Assembly (NCBI GenBank): GCA_964019695.1
Contig: OZ026520.1
Coordinates: forward strand, 90,648,913-90,712,912
Length of the DNA: 64,000 nucleotides
Direction: 5' to 3'
DNA from: Loripinus fragilis
Taxonomy: Eukaryota > Mollusca > Bivalvia > Lucinida > Lucinidae
Part shown: one piece after another, positions 45,306-56,049 of the stretch
Numbering within the stretch: position 1 is the first letter of the stretch
How the letters are laid out: each line of letters begins with the position of its first letter
The notes under the pieces: model-generated
The model's database searches: none
What the model saw: the letters and a program-made list of their open reading frames with translations, nothing else
Told to the model about the DNA's origin: nothing
Program-made: the position numbers and the translations under genes

Positions 45306-46190
45306 GACCCAGGGGTCGGTCCCAGGCCTTCGATATAATTAGGTTTGATATGTTTCATATTATTTGTACCTCTGTCTGCATACCAAATCTACAAGAAATG
45401 GGTAATCATGGCCTATAGAGAGAAATGTGAAGATTACTCCACAAAAAGGACAATATAATTTTTGCATTAGCCTAAACCTTAGTCAAAAAGGGCCATAACT
45501 CAGTCAAAAATTCGCAAATGACCTCCAAGTTCGAGCTTGACCTGTAATTTATGATACTTTACGCTTCTGTAAAACTTAAATGAACTTGTTGTATCCCTTC
45601 AAAAGTTATTGATCGGAAACCACAATTTAGCCAAAATCTAAGTCAAAGGGGCCATACCGGGCCACGTAGCGCAGTCGGTAACGTGTCTGACAACAGATGC
45701 TAGTCTGACTGCAGATTCAGGGGTCGCGAGTTCGATCCCAGACTGGTCCCATACTTTCGTGGGGATTGGTCATGAACTAATTTCTACGGTCATTTTATCC
45801 ACTTCCACTGAGTCAGTTAAGAAGGGTTGTTGTCAGTTACAAGCGATAGTATGTGCACGAAGTACTGGTTAACTGCCTGTTCATGCTTACCCAGGAAAAA
45901 GTGTGGTTAGGTGAACTGACCGTCCCGCCATGACCATAGCTGTTGACTTGGGACGTAAAGCAACAACACAAACAAAATAAAAACAAACAAAAAAGGCCAT
46001 ATTTCAGTCGAAATTTTGCGGACTACCCCAATTTTTGAACTTGACCTACTTGACATTTCTTTAAAGTTTGAATGAAATTAATACATCGATCGGAAACCAA
46101 AAGTGTGACAATGCAGACGGCGACGCCGACGACCACGACGCCGACGGAGACATGATCCCTATGTATCGACCATGCTTCGCAGGCGACACA
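45306..46190. repeat. Dispersed 'GGCCATA' repeat hosting a SINE
   Basis: Contains AAGGGCCATAACTCAGTC, GTTATTGATCGGAAACCA and, at the end, GACGCCGACGACCACGACGC, then CATGATCCCTATGTATCGAC and CTTCGCAGGCGACACAAAAA. I associate this ending with repeats common in mollusc genomes. It is interrupted at 45,657-45,994. Confidence 0.7.
45657..45994 (+). mobile_element. tRNA-related SINE with target-site duplication
   Basis: The head contains a box A-like CGTAGCGCAGTCGGTAACG and a box B-like GCGAGTTCGATCCC, spaced as in tRNA-derived promoters (about 55-60 bp, with extra bases in between). A body of about 250 bp follows, ending in an A/C-rich tail (AACAAAATAAAAACAAAC). GGCCATA precedes the element at 45,650 and follows it at 45,995, a 7-bp target duplication. 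It is 338 bp long and transcribed, if at all, by RNA polymerase III. It has no coding capacity. Confidence 0.85.
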
Positions 46191-46430
46191 AAAAGTAAGT
46201 GAATGAGAGGAAACGCCACATTTAAAGATTGAAAAGCCAACTGCTAGGCAAAGCACCCCAAGGAAGAGACGAAACACAGGCAGCCACAACACAATTAAAG
46301 TGAAGAAACCAGCCCTCTCTTCACTAGCAAGATATTTGCTAAAATAGAAATGACGCAAAACACCACATGGCACATCAAGCAGTACACTAACTATCGCTTC
46401 AGAACAGACAACAATCACAATCACTGTGGT
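46191..46430 (-). repeat. R1-associated tail segment
   Basis: AAGGAAGAGACGAAACACAG..AAACCAGCCCTCTCTTCAC matches 31,760-31,835 and 62,690-62,720. The long minus-strand frame across it (46,023-46,433) shows no domain and is not called a gene. Confidence 0.5.
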
Positions 46431-46774
46431 CAATAAATCAATCTGGCTTAATATTCGCCATAAACTCTACGGTTCTGCCAGCCATCAAGTCACATTGTTT
46501 CAGTACAAAACAATGGATAATATGTTTATCCTAAAGAATAATTTCAGTTGTCACAAAATATGTATGCAAGTAATGGGGGTTACTAAGGTCTACAATCAAT
46601 ACTGTCGGCATTACCATATATTTCATAACTCATATGATATACATATTGTCTGTACATTGCAAAATCGGCAACTAATATCTGCGCTACATGTAACAAAGAC
46701 TGCTAAATTGATATGGGTGCAGTTTCTGATAAATTATTTCGCCGTCACGCCTCCAGTGGCAAGGTTATGGGTGT

Positions 46775-47155
46775 TTGATCCAAACAGCGAGCATGGGAAA
46801 TGGCCTGCGCAGGCCATATCCCATGTTCGCTGCTGCCGCTTGTACAGCAATTCGGTTCTCGCCGGAAACCAAACCATAGTCTGAGTAGCACCACAGAAAG
46901 GCTATAAAATGGCAAAATTGATTGTATAAAAGCATTTTAAAAGAAACACTGGTTGATGCTTTAAGCTTTGCGTGCAAAACCAACTAAAGGGCCCTAGTGG
47001 GATACCTTCCTGAGTAAAACTCAGTAACTGAGTTAAACGTCAGTTTGCCATTTTCCACGTTCGCTGTTGTCGCTTGTACAGCAATTCGGTTCTCGCCGGA
47101 GACCAAACCGTAGTCTGAGTAGTACCACAGAGAGGCTATAAAATGGCAAAATTGC
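46775..47155. repeat. Inverted repeat plus ~230-bp-spaced direct repeat
   Basis: AGCGAGCATGGGAAATGGCC and GGCCATATCCCATGTTCGCT form an inverted repeat at about 46,786-46,832. The segment starting TTCGCTGCTGCCGCTTGTAC (46,825) to AAAATGGCAAAATT recurs at about 47,060-47,153 with few changes. The two copies share CAATTCGGTTCTCGCCGGA and ACCAAACC.TAGTCTGAGTA. Confidence 0.85.
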
Positions 47156-47159
47156 CTGA

Positions 47160-48225
47160 ACGAGATGACAGCGATAATACAATAGAAAGTTGACTTCCCT
47201 CGCAGAAGACATTTATTCTATTCAGCCTTGTCGGTCCGACATAAACGGGCTGAAAAGACATTTAACATATTAGGCAGATAGAGTGAAGTCTCCTTTAATT
47301 ACCGGAATTGCCGCGAAGATAAATCGAGGCAGCCATTATTCAGTGTACGCTTTTCTGTAAATAAGGATTTATTTCTTTGAATCCAGTTTTTTCAACCTAG
47401 GATAGTTGGTTTTCTACCATTAGTGGAATTTAGATGTCATTGTTTTATGTGAATGGAACGCTCGAATGCAAAATATTAATTTATTTAAACAGATTCGTCT
47501 TTTTTCTTTTTCAAACTAAAAATATATGTAGTGTATATAGTTTCACGTCTAAAACGTGCTTCATGTACACGAATACGGGTATCGTCTTTAAAACAAGCAA
47601 TACACGCAGTTTGCATGTACATGTAGCTGAAAGATGTGCACGAGTGCCAACATATAAACAATATATTTGGAAAAGTCCATCAGACTGAGAAAAAAGGTTA
47701 AAACTTAGTAATTCAATAAAGGGATACATGTATAAACGTAAATACATGTACGGTATAGTTAGAAAATCAATGACTGCCAACTTCAATATACTTTTATTTT
47801 TGACAACCAAAATTCCAATACAATACAATAATTGTATTGTTTCATCTCATTTCATATCAGACATTCACAAAATACTTTTATTAACATGTTCAACATAAAT
47901 ACAAAACATGATATATTATTTAGCATAAGAGAAGTAATTATAAGAACATGAGAAGTATATGAATAAAGAAATTATCTATTTACCATATTCGGAACGTGCT
48001 TTATATACTGAATAAAGACATCTTGCTACTTCTTTACTCGTCGAATCACTGGAATTTAAAAGGTAGATAAACTTATTTTCATTATTTAACAGGATTTCTT
48101 CACGTGGTCAGGAATTCCAGTAATTCAAATGTTGTTGAATAAGCACAATCATTTTTCAAGAAGTGTTACAATTGACAAGGCAACTAATAGTGCCCTGTCT
48201 CATCGGTATTTAAAACGCTATGTCC
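47160..48225. other. Unassigned spacer
   Basis: AT-rich. A short palindrome (CAATACAATACAATAATTGTATTG) lies near 47,816-47,840. No gene is supported. Confidence 0.4.
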
Positions 48226-48950
48226 GAATGTACGAGGGGCATTTGGAAAGTTCGTAGCATGGCATCATAACTCCACAATGCGTTGATTAAATGCTACCAA
48301 ATAATACATTATTTGAAACTAAAATTAAACGGCTACTTGATGGTTTAATTTTTGTCGAAAATGACTAGGCGTGCACGTGAAGCGCATGCTCAAAATGAGT
48401 AGGGTTTGTACACTGGCAGAAATGTTAAGTAAAATATTTGGGAAGAAAACGAGGGGAATTGGGACCTTATTTATGATCATGGTTCATTGCTCTACATCTT
48501 ATAGAGCATCTAGCCATGTTGCTGACTTAAATACTCGCAATAAACTGTTAACGCTGAAACTTCTCAAACAAGGCTACATTTATCGGTATCATAAACTTTG
48601 CATAACTTTTTTTCTAGATTTTACCACCGATACCATGATCTAATATCTAAATTCAATATCAGACTTAAATCTCTCCTACGCCAGGGGCTTTGGGAACCAG
48701 AATTTTATTGCGACTTAGTGTATAAACTAAAGAAAATTGGTGGCTCTAATAATTTTTCAGCACATTATATTAAAATAATTTCTCATTATTAGCAGATTGG
48801 TTACATGTATAATATTAATGTATTGCAACAGACTGCATGCTTGGTGGTCAACCCAATCATGGTTGGCAACTTTGTTTTCCTCTTTATTGTCTGTAGTCGG
48901 GCACACTGGGGTTTCATTGTTGGATTTTTTTACTTCGGTATTCAGTGGTA

Positions 48951-50359
48951 CACTGTACCGAAGTTATAAGTGGCCACCTACACATTTTTGCGCCTGTTCA
49001 GAAAATAAACATTGCTCTTACAAAACTCTAATTCCATAAGAAAATTCAAGGGTTTTCGAGACTCTGAAAATCATGCCCTTCAAAGTGACTGGTAGATCTT
49101 GCACAGACAAAGTCAGTGAAAAGGTACATTCATTTAAAAAATAAACACTTTTTACTGTGATATAAAAAAATCCTCAGGTATGTTATCCATTTATATTTTA
49201 ATTACTTTAAAGCTGTTTTAACAGCTGGATATAAGATAGAAAAAAATCAAAAGTTTGTGACAATTGAAATCTCCGTTTCTCTTCTACGTTAACATGAAGG
49301 CAGCCACTATCAGCAGCTTAATCACAGAGATTTAGCTTTAACCATGCAATTTGCATATCAACTTTGCATCGCTCTACGTTTATTATCTTTGGCATGACAT
49401 TGAAATTTTCAGCAATAATTCATTATGAATAGGCTTCACTGGTTTATTTAATAAAACAAAACTATTCTTGGCATATGCCATTTAAATAACCTTTAAAGTA
49501 TCACGTACAACCAGTCGTGGACACCAGTCTTGAAAGAATAACATGGGCTGATCAAACTGTATTCTGTTTGCTCTAACATGTTTACTTAAAATAAAACGCA
49601 TACAATGATTTTATGTTGATTTTTGTACAGTTGATTATTTTCGAAAATATATAAAAAAAAAATGCAGAAAATAAGCTTTTTTGAAAAATTCAAAAATAAT
49701 CGTTCATAAGCAAAAAATCAGGTGTTTGGGTTTTTTCAAGTCGGCTAGATGGGTTTGAAATCACCTGTACTTCAAATTAGAAAAATGCACTCAAACCCTT
49801 ATTTCCTTCAAAAATTTGAAATTTGCATTTTTTAAACCAAAAATTGTGAAGTCATAGAAAACTCTTCAAAAGCACCACTTAAAGAGACTAGATCTGTAAC
49901 TATGAACATTTTTTCGAAAAAAAAATTCGTTTCAAATCACTTGTAAAAATAGATTTAAGTTATATTTTCACAATAAATATGTTCAGTCCAGCTGAGAGCT
50001 GCATGGAACAGTGAATTATCTAGTAAAAACGGATTATTTTTCTCTTGTTAGGAATACTTTACGTCACTCCAATAATTCTAGACCGATGATTATTAACATA
50101 AATGCTGTTGTTTTGATAGATATAATTTGTTAAAATTTATGAAAATGGTAAAATGTTTACCTGAACTTGAGTATGTTAACAGTATTCTTGAAAAATAGAA
50201 ACTGTATTTCCAAAATTAGAATATCAAAAGTAACAGACTATGCAGCTTTAACTTAAGTTCATTGAAATGCAAATATTTGGGCAATAATTTATTTCTATAT
50301 CATTAGCGCTAAGTCAGAAAAAAAATTATTAAGTGACCACTTATAACTTCTTTTCAGTG
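48951..50359. mobile_element. 1.4-kb TIR element with hAT-like ends, inserted in R1
   Basis: CACTGTACCGAAGTTATAAG TGGCCAC at 48,951 is matched in inverted orientation by GTGACCACTTATAACTTCTT TTCAGTG ending at 50,359. R1 sequence continues on both sides, which fixes the borders. Ends beginning CA(C/G)TG are usual in hAT transposons. I could not define a clean 8-bp target duplication. There is no transposase frame, so the element is non-autonomous. M3 copy 2 lies inside it. Confidence 0.75.
49879..50251. mobile_element. M3 MITE copy 2 (reverse orientation)
   Basis: The left end is TTAAAGAGACTAGATCTGTA and the right end ACAGACTATGCAGCTTTAA. The body is the reverse complement of 24,194-24,566 throughout, with the same length of 373 bp. 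It is nested inside the TIR element at 48,951-50,359. Confidence 0.85.
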
Positions 50360-50759
50360 TTTATACTGTTGAGTCCTTAACTTTGTATTTACTAGAAGAT
50401 AATAAGTTAGGGATCTTTCATGTGAACAAAACATCTATTTGTCTTGATCCACATTAGAAATAAGGCTGAGTTTGGTACCATAAAACTAGTTAAGCCCTCC
50501 AGTAAAATTATTTTTACTGACCGTTCCAAGGCAGTGCTTCTTTTGTTGATCTTTTTGTATGTTTCTGTGTGTCTGCTATGCTGACTTATCTGTTCAATGC
50601 AGCCTGGTGGTCACCTGCTGGGAAAGGGCTGGCTTCTTGGCTTTCTTGTGTGTGATGTTTTCTTGTGAATTTGTCACGTTCCCAAGTGGTGTCCTGGGTC
50701 AGGTGTGGTACTTGATTGTATGTATTCCTGATCGTTGCCTTCTTCCTTGCTTCGACAAA

Positions 50760-51800
50760 TTAACGATTTGGTGCCAACTTATTTTCACTAAACTCTATTA
50801 TGAGATCACTACTTGCACGACTTATCCCTTTACATTCGGAATATGCTGACTGATAGAGAAATGGTAAACCTTCAAACATTGGACTTTTTCGATTTTTCTG
50901 TATACCTTTACTATGGATTGTGTCACTATAGGGTCACGAAAAATGCCTTCTGAGTATACGTTTTGCTTATTTGTAGCAACTAATGAATAAAATCATTTCG
51001 TCGCGCAAAAATGTGGCTTGTTAAGTTCTGTATTTAAGACAATTATAATAACACTACCCCTGCTTTTCAAGAACGGTTTCGGGTAACTTAACCCCTCATA
51101 GTTTGCCGATGGAATTAGAACTTCTCATGGTGTCGTGTTAACCTTCACAAAATTGATCGATTCCTGTTCTCAAGGTATTTTTACTGTTTTGTTTGCCATT
51201 GTTTTATATTGGAATGAACCAGAACGTCAACGCATAGCTAAACTTACTCTGCCCTATGGGAATATTATAAGAGTTATCTTCCCTTTGTTCTGGTTTACTC
51301 AGTTTCTTTTGGTTTCAATAAAGCATAAAGTGTGCTTGCCAAAAAAACACCAATGCAAGGATGTTTTAAACTACTGTCGATTATATATTTTAAAAATATG
51401 TGCATTGTTACATGTGATTTTTAGTCGAAAAAAATAGTGCATTGTTATGCTTTATTAACGGTTTCGATATTGCTGTTCTGGTATTAAGTTATTAGAAACA
51501 TCCAACTCGGTCATCATTTCAATAATCACTTAACATATTGTGGCCTACCAAATGGTACAAAAGCATCTAATTCATGAACTATAACTTATGTTCTGCACAC
51601 ATTTCAAAAGGTAAAATGGTATAGTTGCCACTGCACTTGTACGTTTTCCAGTATACAGACAGAATATATACTCACAATAATATTTTTCGTGTCTGCATTA
51701 TAACATCCTCATGAAATTTGTGCCATAACATTGAGGAAAGATAGCTCTTGAAAATGATACTAAACAGGATAAGGTTTGTAAATCGGTTACTAAGATAAAA
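50760..51800. other. Unassigned interior of the 48.2-51.8 kb interval
   Basis: A plus frame at 51,135-51,437 is hydrophobic in part, but it lacks an ATG and any recognised domain. It is not called. Confidence 0.35.
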
Positions 51801-51834
51801 ACCCGTGATACGAACTTTCCAAATGCCCCTCGAA

Positions 51835-52431
51835 TTTATATACCAGCTGTCATAAAACTCTTCGATTTGATGCGATGGTTGTCACATAACAGTTATAGAA
51901 ATAAACAGTTCCACTCACGGCCTGTTTTCAGACCTTGGAAGATAATATATTCATTTATTGTATTGTAATGGAAACTGGCACTATCAGATTTAATTGTGAC
52001 AGTTTCATAACGGTTTGATTATTATTGTTGACTAGATATTACCAATTTCCATACGTGAGTTGAAATATAGCAATGTGATCATAGGGAACCGATGAGCGTC
52101 GCAATTTTCTGGTTTAGACATTTGTTTGTCTATTGATCTGCATGTAGGCATTTAATGTGACGGAAGAGTGCTCTTATATTTGCTTTGTAAAGGAATCAAA
52201 GCAACATTGAATTGTGCAGCTGGCAATCTGTAAAAAATAAGGGTTACTTTACAACAAATTTAGTTACAGCTGAACTGCCTGTTTTCTTGGTGGAACATCT
52301 TAACTGCTTAAAATATATGTTCTGTTTGATTGTATTGATCAGGAGAATAACTACTACAATAACAGGTAAATTGTGAACATTTATTATTGGAGAAAGTTAA
52401 TGTTTGCCTTGCGATGTTTTAATAGTAACGG
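51835..52431. other. Spacer upstream of the candidate exon
   Basis: No repeat or gene recognised. Confidence 0.4.
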
Positions 52432-52498
52432 ACGTGTAAGTTTACATCTAAAGAGGTGACAGCTGTGCTGCCACCTCTTTTGATGTTAACGTACACGT
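52432..52498. repeat. 32-bp stem inverted repeat upstream of the candidate gene
   Basis: The left arm 52,432-52,463 (ACGTGTAAGTTTACATC.. AAAGAGGTGACAGC) pairs with 52,467-52,498 with a few mismatches around a 3-base loop. It lies about 310 bp before the start codon at 52,808. It may be another foldback remnant or a regulatory structure. I cannot tell which. Confidence 0.75.
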
Positions 52499-52762
52499 AT
52501 TTTTACAGTGCATGCTGGCAAGGACGGATAGTCACTGGTAATATTTCAAATAGTGTTTCAATACAGGGCTGTCTAATAAACGTGATTTAATGCGAATTGG
52601 AAATGTAGATTAACGGATGATGGTTTTCGACATTGCCAAAAGAGACCATTGGATATTTAAACTATCATTTTCGAATTATGTTGTAGTCTGCAATATTGGT
52701 ATTATGTTATCATTTGTGACGATACTTGCAGCAGGAACATACCGCCGTTCAATTAACCCTAT

Positions 52763-52778
52763 TGATATATATTGTATA
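52763..52778 (+). promoter_or_regulatory. Possible TATA-like element
   Basis: TGATATATATTGTATA lies about 35-45 bp before the start codon at 52,808. If used, it would give a very short 5' UTR. AT-rich context makes chance occurrence likely. Confidence 0.2.
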
Positions 52779-52807
52779 GTGCGTTAGCAATAAAGTCTTG
52801 TTAAACA

Positions 52808-53435
52808 ATGTTGAAGGGACGCTTACTAAGACAAAAGGCGATAAACCTGGAAGGGGACCAAAAGGTAGCTAAGATACTAGAACGGATTAATACTGAGCAA
52901 GGCTTAAATAGTTGTGACTCTGATTCTGATAGCACTGTTACCTCTACAACTGACAACACCCACAAGAAATATATCGTGAGAAACAAGAAACATATAACAT
53001 TTAAAGACAGAAAAACACAAAGCTCAAGCTTAAATATAGCATCAATCAGAGATGCCGAGGTAAAATCTAAATTTAGAACAAAAAGTGCAGATGAAATACA
53101 CGTAGATCAGAAACCCAACAAACTGTTAGCAGATGATAAGGTTGCGGTAAAACCGGGTGATGGCCGATCATTAGAAGAAGTCGTTCAGGAATTTCTGTTG
53201 TATTTTCATGATAAAAGAAATTCAGATAAGAGGGATTGGGATAAACATATTTCTGATAGAAGTGAAAGCCTAATATGTGAGACAAACAATGGAAGTATTC
53301 GAAGTACACTTCCCATGTGCATGTATGAGCCAAGTGTAAATGTAACGAGACCACATAAGGAAATATATGCAAGACCAACAAAATTACGATATCGCAATCG
53401 AAGTGCTCCAGAAAATTATACCACTGCTAGTGAAG
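52808..53435 (+). CDS. Probable first coding exon of an unrecognised protein
   Basis: An open frame starts at ATG 52,808. An in-frame TAA lies two codons upstream with no AG acceptor between, so the start is well placed. The frame stays open for 209 codons in AT-rich DNA and meets a consensus donor, GAAG|GTAAGT, at 53,435/53,436, leaving one base of the next codon (phase 1). Beyond the donor the frame turns hydrophobic and stops, as intron sequence would. Residues 1-31 are basic and likely helical (LLRQKAINLEGDQKVAKILE). Residues 36-42 are CDSDSDS. Residues 53-69 are rich in K/R. Residues 120-133 (RSLEEVVQEFLLYF) look like a short amphipathic helix. The C-terminal part is R/P-rich (RPTKLRYRNRSAPENY). 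No signal peptide, membrane segment or known domain is seen. Downstream exons were not identified in the window. It does not resemble the retroelements here. Confidence 0.55.
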
Positions 53436-54100
53436 GTAAGTTTGTTTGCTTTATTGTTATCAACATGTTTAATTGTATTAGATTTAATAAGCGTGTCGTG
53501 CTCAAAACAGTTTCAAAAGAACATAGATAGCTTTATTTCCAAGTCCAAAAGGCTATGAAACCCATGAGGAATTTTGAAGTATGAACATATAATAATATGA
53601 CATCCACACAAAGACAGTGAAGACATTTATAGTCGTATTTAAACAACTGCATTTAGCAGCCTAAGTAATGCAACACTATGTATAGGTATACAATTTGTTG
53701 CTTTTACTTTATTTTCTCAGTTTTGTGGAGAAGTTGTTTAAAGTCCTAGCTTTGATTGAAAGTTGGAACCATCTCAAAGAGATAAATCCAATGAACAACC
53801 AAAACAAGCTTCGATTAAAAAATATATCCTCATGATCCTTTCTTTTGAAAACAGTGCCAACTGATATAACGTAACTGTTTTCCATTGTACATGCAATCAA
53901 GACGATGGCTTCACATAATAACTGATTCTAAACTACTGTGATTTATTGAGAATCAGCGATTAAAATGAGTAAGAAGTCAACCTATTTATGGCAAATGGAA
54001 TTTCCAACCCTTTTCAATTGGACGAGTTAATTTCCAATTTTAGGGTTGTCGTTTTTTTGTTGTTTTTTTTTTAATGTTTTATTCAAATTGTAATAGAATA
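53436..54100. other. Putative first intron region
   Basis: Follows the GTAAGT donor. No acceptor-bordered second exon could be recognised. The rest is AT-rich DNA with T-runs (about 54,050-54,075). Confidence 0.35.
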
Positions 54101-54104
54101 CCCT

Positions 54105-54180
54105 GCAAACAAACATTGGAGACCCTGATCAGACGCCGCATTATGCGGTGTCTGATCTTGGTCTGCACTGTTTGCATATG
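54105..54180. repeat. GTTTGCA/GATC dispersed repeat with palindrome
   Basis: GCAAACAAACATTGGAGACC, then CAGACGCCGCATTATGCGGTGTCTG (a nearly perfect palindrome), then GTCTGCACTGTTTGCATATG. A related copy is at 56,825-56,880. Confidence 0.65.
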
Positions 54181-54313
54181 TCCCACAAAAAGGCAGCCAG
54201 GCATATATGGGTTAAACTAATAATACTGTTATCGTGTTTTCATCAAAAATTGGAATTTTTATTGAGACATGTTGGCTTACAGGTTTCTTTAATTCAATTG
54301 ATATCAATTAACA

Positions 54314-54601
54314 TGCGCGGTTCCAGAGGGGAGACAGGGGGTCCGGACCCCCCCCCCCCCCTAAAAATCACAAAAATATAGGGTTTCTGAGCAATGCTGG
54401 TCCAGATCCCCTGAAAAATCACAAATCTATCAAGCCAGCATTCAATGTTGGGCCATCACCGGCCCGCCAGTGAAACGCCATTCAATAGATGATGGTCCGC
54501 TTTTAGTGCTATTTGGATCCTCTCTCCCCTCATAAAAAAAAACAAAAAACATTGTCAGCTGTTGAACCTCCTCTAGCAAAACTCTCTGGATCCGCGCATG
54601 A
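54314..54601. mobile_element. M1 MITE copy 4 (most complete)
   Basis: The left end ATGCGCGGTTCCAGAG and right end CTCTCTGGATCCGCGCAT are inverted repeats. Inside are GGGGGTCCGGACCCCCC, ATCCCCTGAAAAATCAC, TTCAATGTTGGGCCATCACC and the hairpin CCCGCCAGTGAAACGCCATT. Length about 288 bp. The minus-strand frame across it is a shadow. Confidence 0.75.
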
Positions 54602-54874
54602 TTTATAACAGTTTTACGTGGCTGAAAACATCGTATATTCGTATTTACTCCTTTGAACTGTCTGAAGTAATGATAACTGTCAAGAAAATTCATTCTGTTG
54701 TACCAAAACGATAAATATGTACATGAATATTCTTTTCTGATTGTATGTTTTAATTGTTATTTTATCGATTCAAAGTATAAATATTTTGTTAGGAAACTTC
54801 CATGACGGTACGAAATATATTTATTTTCTTACAACAGCGGGATCTAGAGAGAATATTTTGCCAGTGGGACGTGA

Positions 54875-55530
54875 TTGAGCTCTCGTTCTGGGACGGTGAT
54901 TCTGTTGTTGTTTCATTGTTTACTATTGCTACCTTTGTGTGTGCAGGGGGGGGTGTTTAGTCTTGAAGGGGAAGACAGAGCTGGTTGCATAATACTTTCA
55001 TTGTCTTTCTGATGTAGGGATGGTTTGCAGGCTGTGATTGTGGTATTTTTTTTTATCATAGCTCCATTTATTTTTGTATTTTTTGTAGTATGTACTGTTG
55101 AGTCTTCATCTTTGTTTTACCTCCTTTTTATATCTTGATTTATATATACTAGGAGATGATGCATCGATTAGTTAGGGATCTTTCATGCGAACGAAACATC
55201 TCTATGTCTTGATTCACATCAGAATTAAGGGTGAGTTTGATACTGTTAAACATGTTTAAATCCTCTTGTATATTTTTACTTACCATTCCAAGGCGGTGCT
55301 TCTTTTGTGGCTCCTTTTTGCTATTTATGTTTCATGTTTGTCTTTGTTATGCTGTATTGTCTGTTCCTTGCAGTCTTGTGATCACCTGCTGGGAAAGGGC
55401 TGACCTCTTGGCTCTCTTGTGTTTTTGTGTTTTCTTGTATTTTGTCATTTTCCCATATGGTGACCCGGGTCAGGTGTGGTACTTTATTGTATCGATTCCT
55501 GATCTTTGCCTTCCTTTTTACTTTGAAAAC
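54875..55530 (+). mobile_element. R1 3' tail copy
   Basis: Begins with the associated segment (CTCTCGTTCTGGGACGGTGA..AAGACAGAGCTGGTTGCATA). It continues ACTGTTGAGTCTTCATCTTT, GGAGATGATGCATCGATTAG, CCAAGGCGGTGCTTCTTTTG and GATCACCTGCTGGGAAAGGG, and ends near CTTCCTTTTTACTTTGA. No RT coding part. Confidence 0.7.
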
Positions 55531-55721
55531 TGGAGCTTAAGTTTTGAAGGTCAACAATTTATAATCTATCAGGAGCATAGTAGAAATATGTTATGAATGT
55601 AATTCAGGTATCGCTTAATAGCCATAGTCAAATGGGAATCTTATTCAAACAATGATAATTGTAACAGGCTTGTCTGTACTAGTATGCAAACAATATTCGT
55701 ATATATGTCGATTCTTTAAAG

Positions 55722-56045
55722 TAAGGAAGAAGGCAAAGACCAGGAATCGATACAACCTAGTACCACACCTGACCCGGAAAATCACAATTGAAAGTGACAA
55801 AAACAAGAAAACATCACATATAAGAGAGCCAAAAGGTTAGCCCTTTCCCAGCAGGTGACCATAAGGTTGCAGTGAATAGACAAGACACGAAACATAAATA
55901 ACAAAAAGGCAGCAAAAGAAGAACCATCTTGGAACGGTCAGTAAAACAAATTACTGGATGGCTTAAACTAGTTTCATGGAACCAACCTCGCCCTTATTTC
56001 TGATGCGGATCAAGACAAATGCATGAAAGATCCCTAAACCATTAA
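55722..56045 (-). mobile_element. R1 tail copy, reverse orientation
   Basis: Read on the plus strand: AAGGCAAAGACCAGGAATCG, ACCTGACCC, GAGAGCCAAAAGGTTAGCCC, TTTCCCAGCAGGTGACCATA, ATCTTGGAACGGTCAGTAAA and TGATGCGGATCAAGACAAAT. It is the complement of the R1 tail. Confidence 0.7.
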
Positions 56046-56049
56046 TAGT

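Larger units (their letters stand above)
48488..50757 (+). pseudogene. R1 copy split by a TIR element
   Basis: RT C-terminal sequence (ASSHVADLNTRNKLLTLKLL, then SKFNIRLKSLLRQGL, YKLKKIGGSNNFSA) runs to about 48,950 and meets a TIR element. The 3' tail resumes at about 50,360 (ACTGTTGAGTCCTTAACTTT, CAAGGCAGTGCTTC, GTCACCTGCTGGGAAAGGGC, CCTGATCGTTGCCTTCTTCC). About 33 bp of the RT (between CTACATCTTAT and AGAGCATCTAGC) are missing compared with 31,080-31,125. Confidence 0.8.
48231..51834. mobile_element. Outer mariner-like inverted ends enclosing nested insertions
   Basis: TACGAGGGGCATTTGGAAAG TTCGTA (48,231-48,256) is matched in inverted orientation by TACGAACTTTCCAAATGCCC CTCGA (51,809-51,833). 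Mariner/maT-type elements have such ends and insert at TA. No transposase frame survives inside. The interval is 3.6 kb, longer than a typical mariner (about 1.3 kb), and the nested insertions listed separately explain at least part of the excess. Confidence 0.6.

Noticed and set aside
45657..45740. Functional tRNA gene
   Set aside because: The box A and box B words are present, but the acceptor stem does not pair, there are extra bases between the boxes, and the SINE body and target duplication explain the sequence.
46023..46433. 136-residue minus-strand frame
   Set aside because: It lies across two repeat segments (the GACGCC repeat end and the R1-associated segment) and shows no domain.
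46426..46884. 152-residue plus-strand frame
   Set aside because: Runs into the inverted/direct repeat at 46,775. No conserved motif and no splice signal recognised.
51135..51437. Hydrophobic 100-residue frame, possibly a membrane protein piece
   Set aside because: Starts at GTG rather than ATG, has no recognisable family motif, and lies inside a transposon-rich interval.
52801..53397. Minus-strand frames opposite the candidate exon
   Set aside because: Shadows of the plus-strand exon. They lack a start with context and are shorter.
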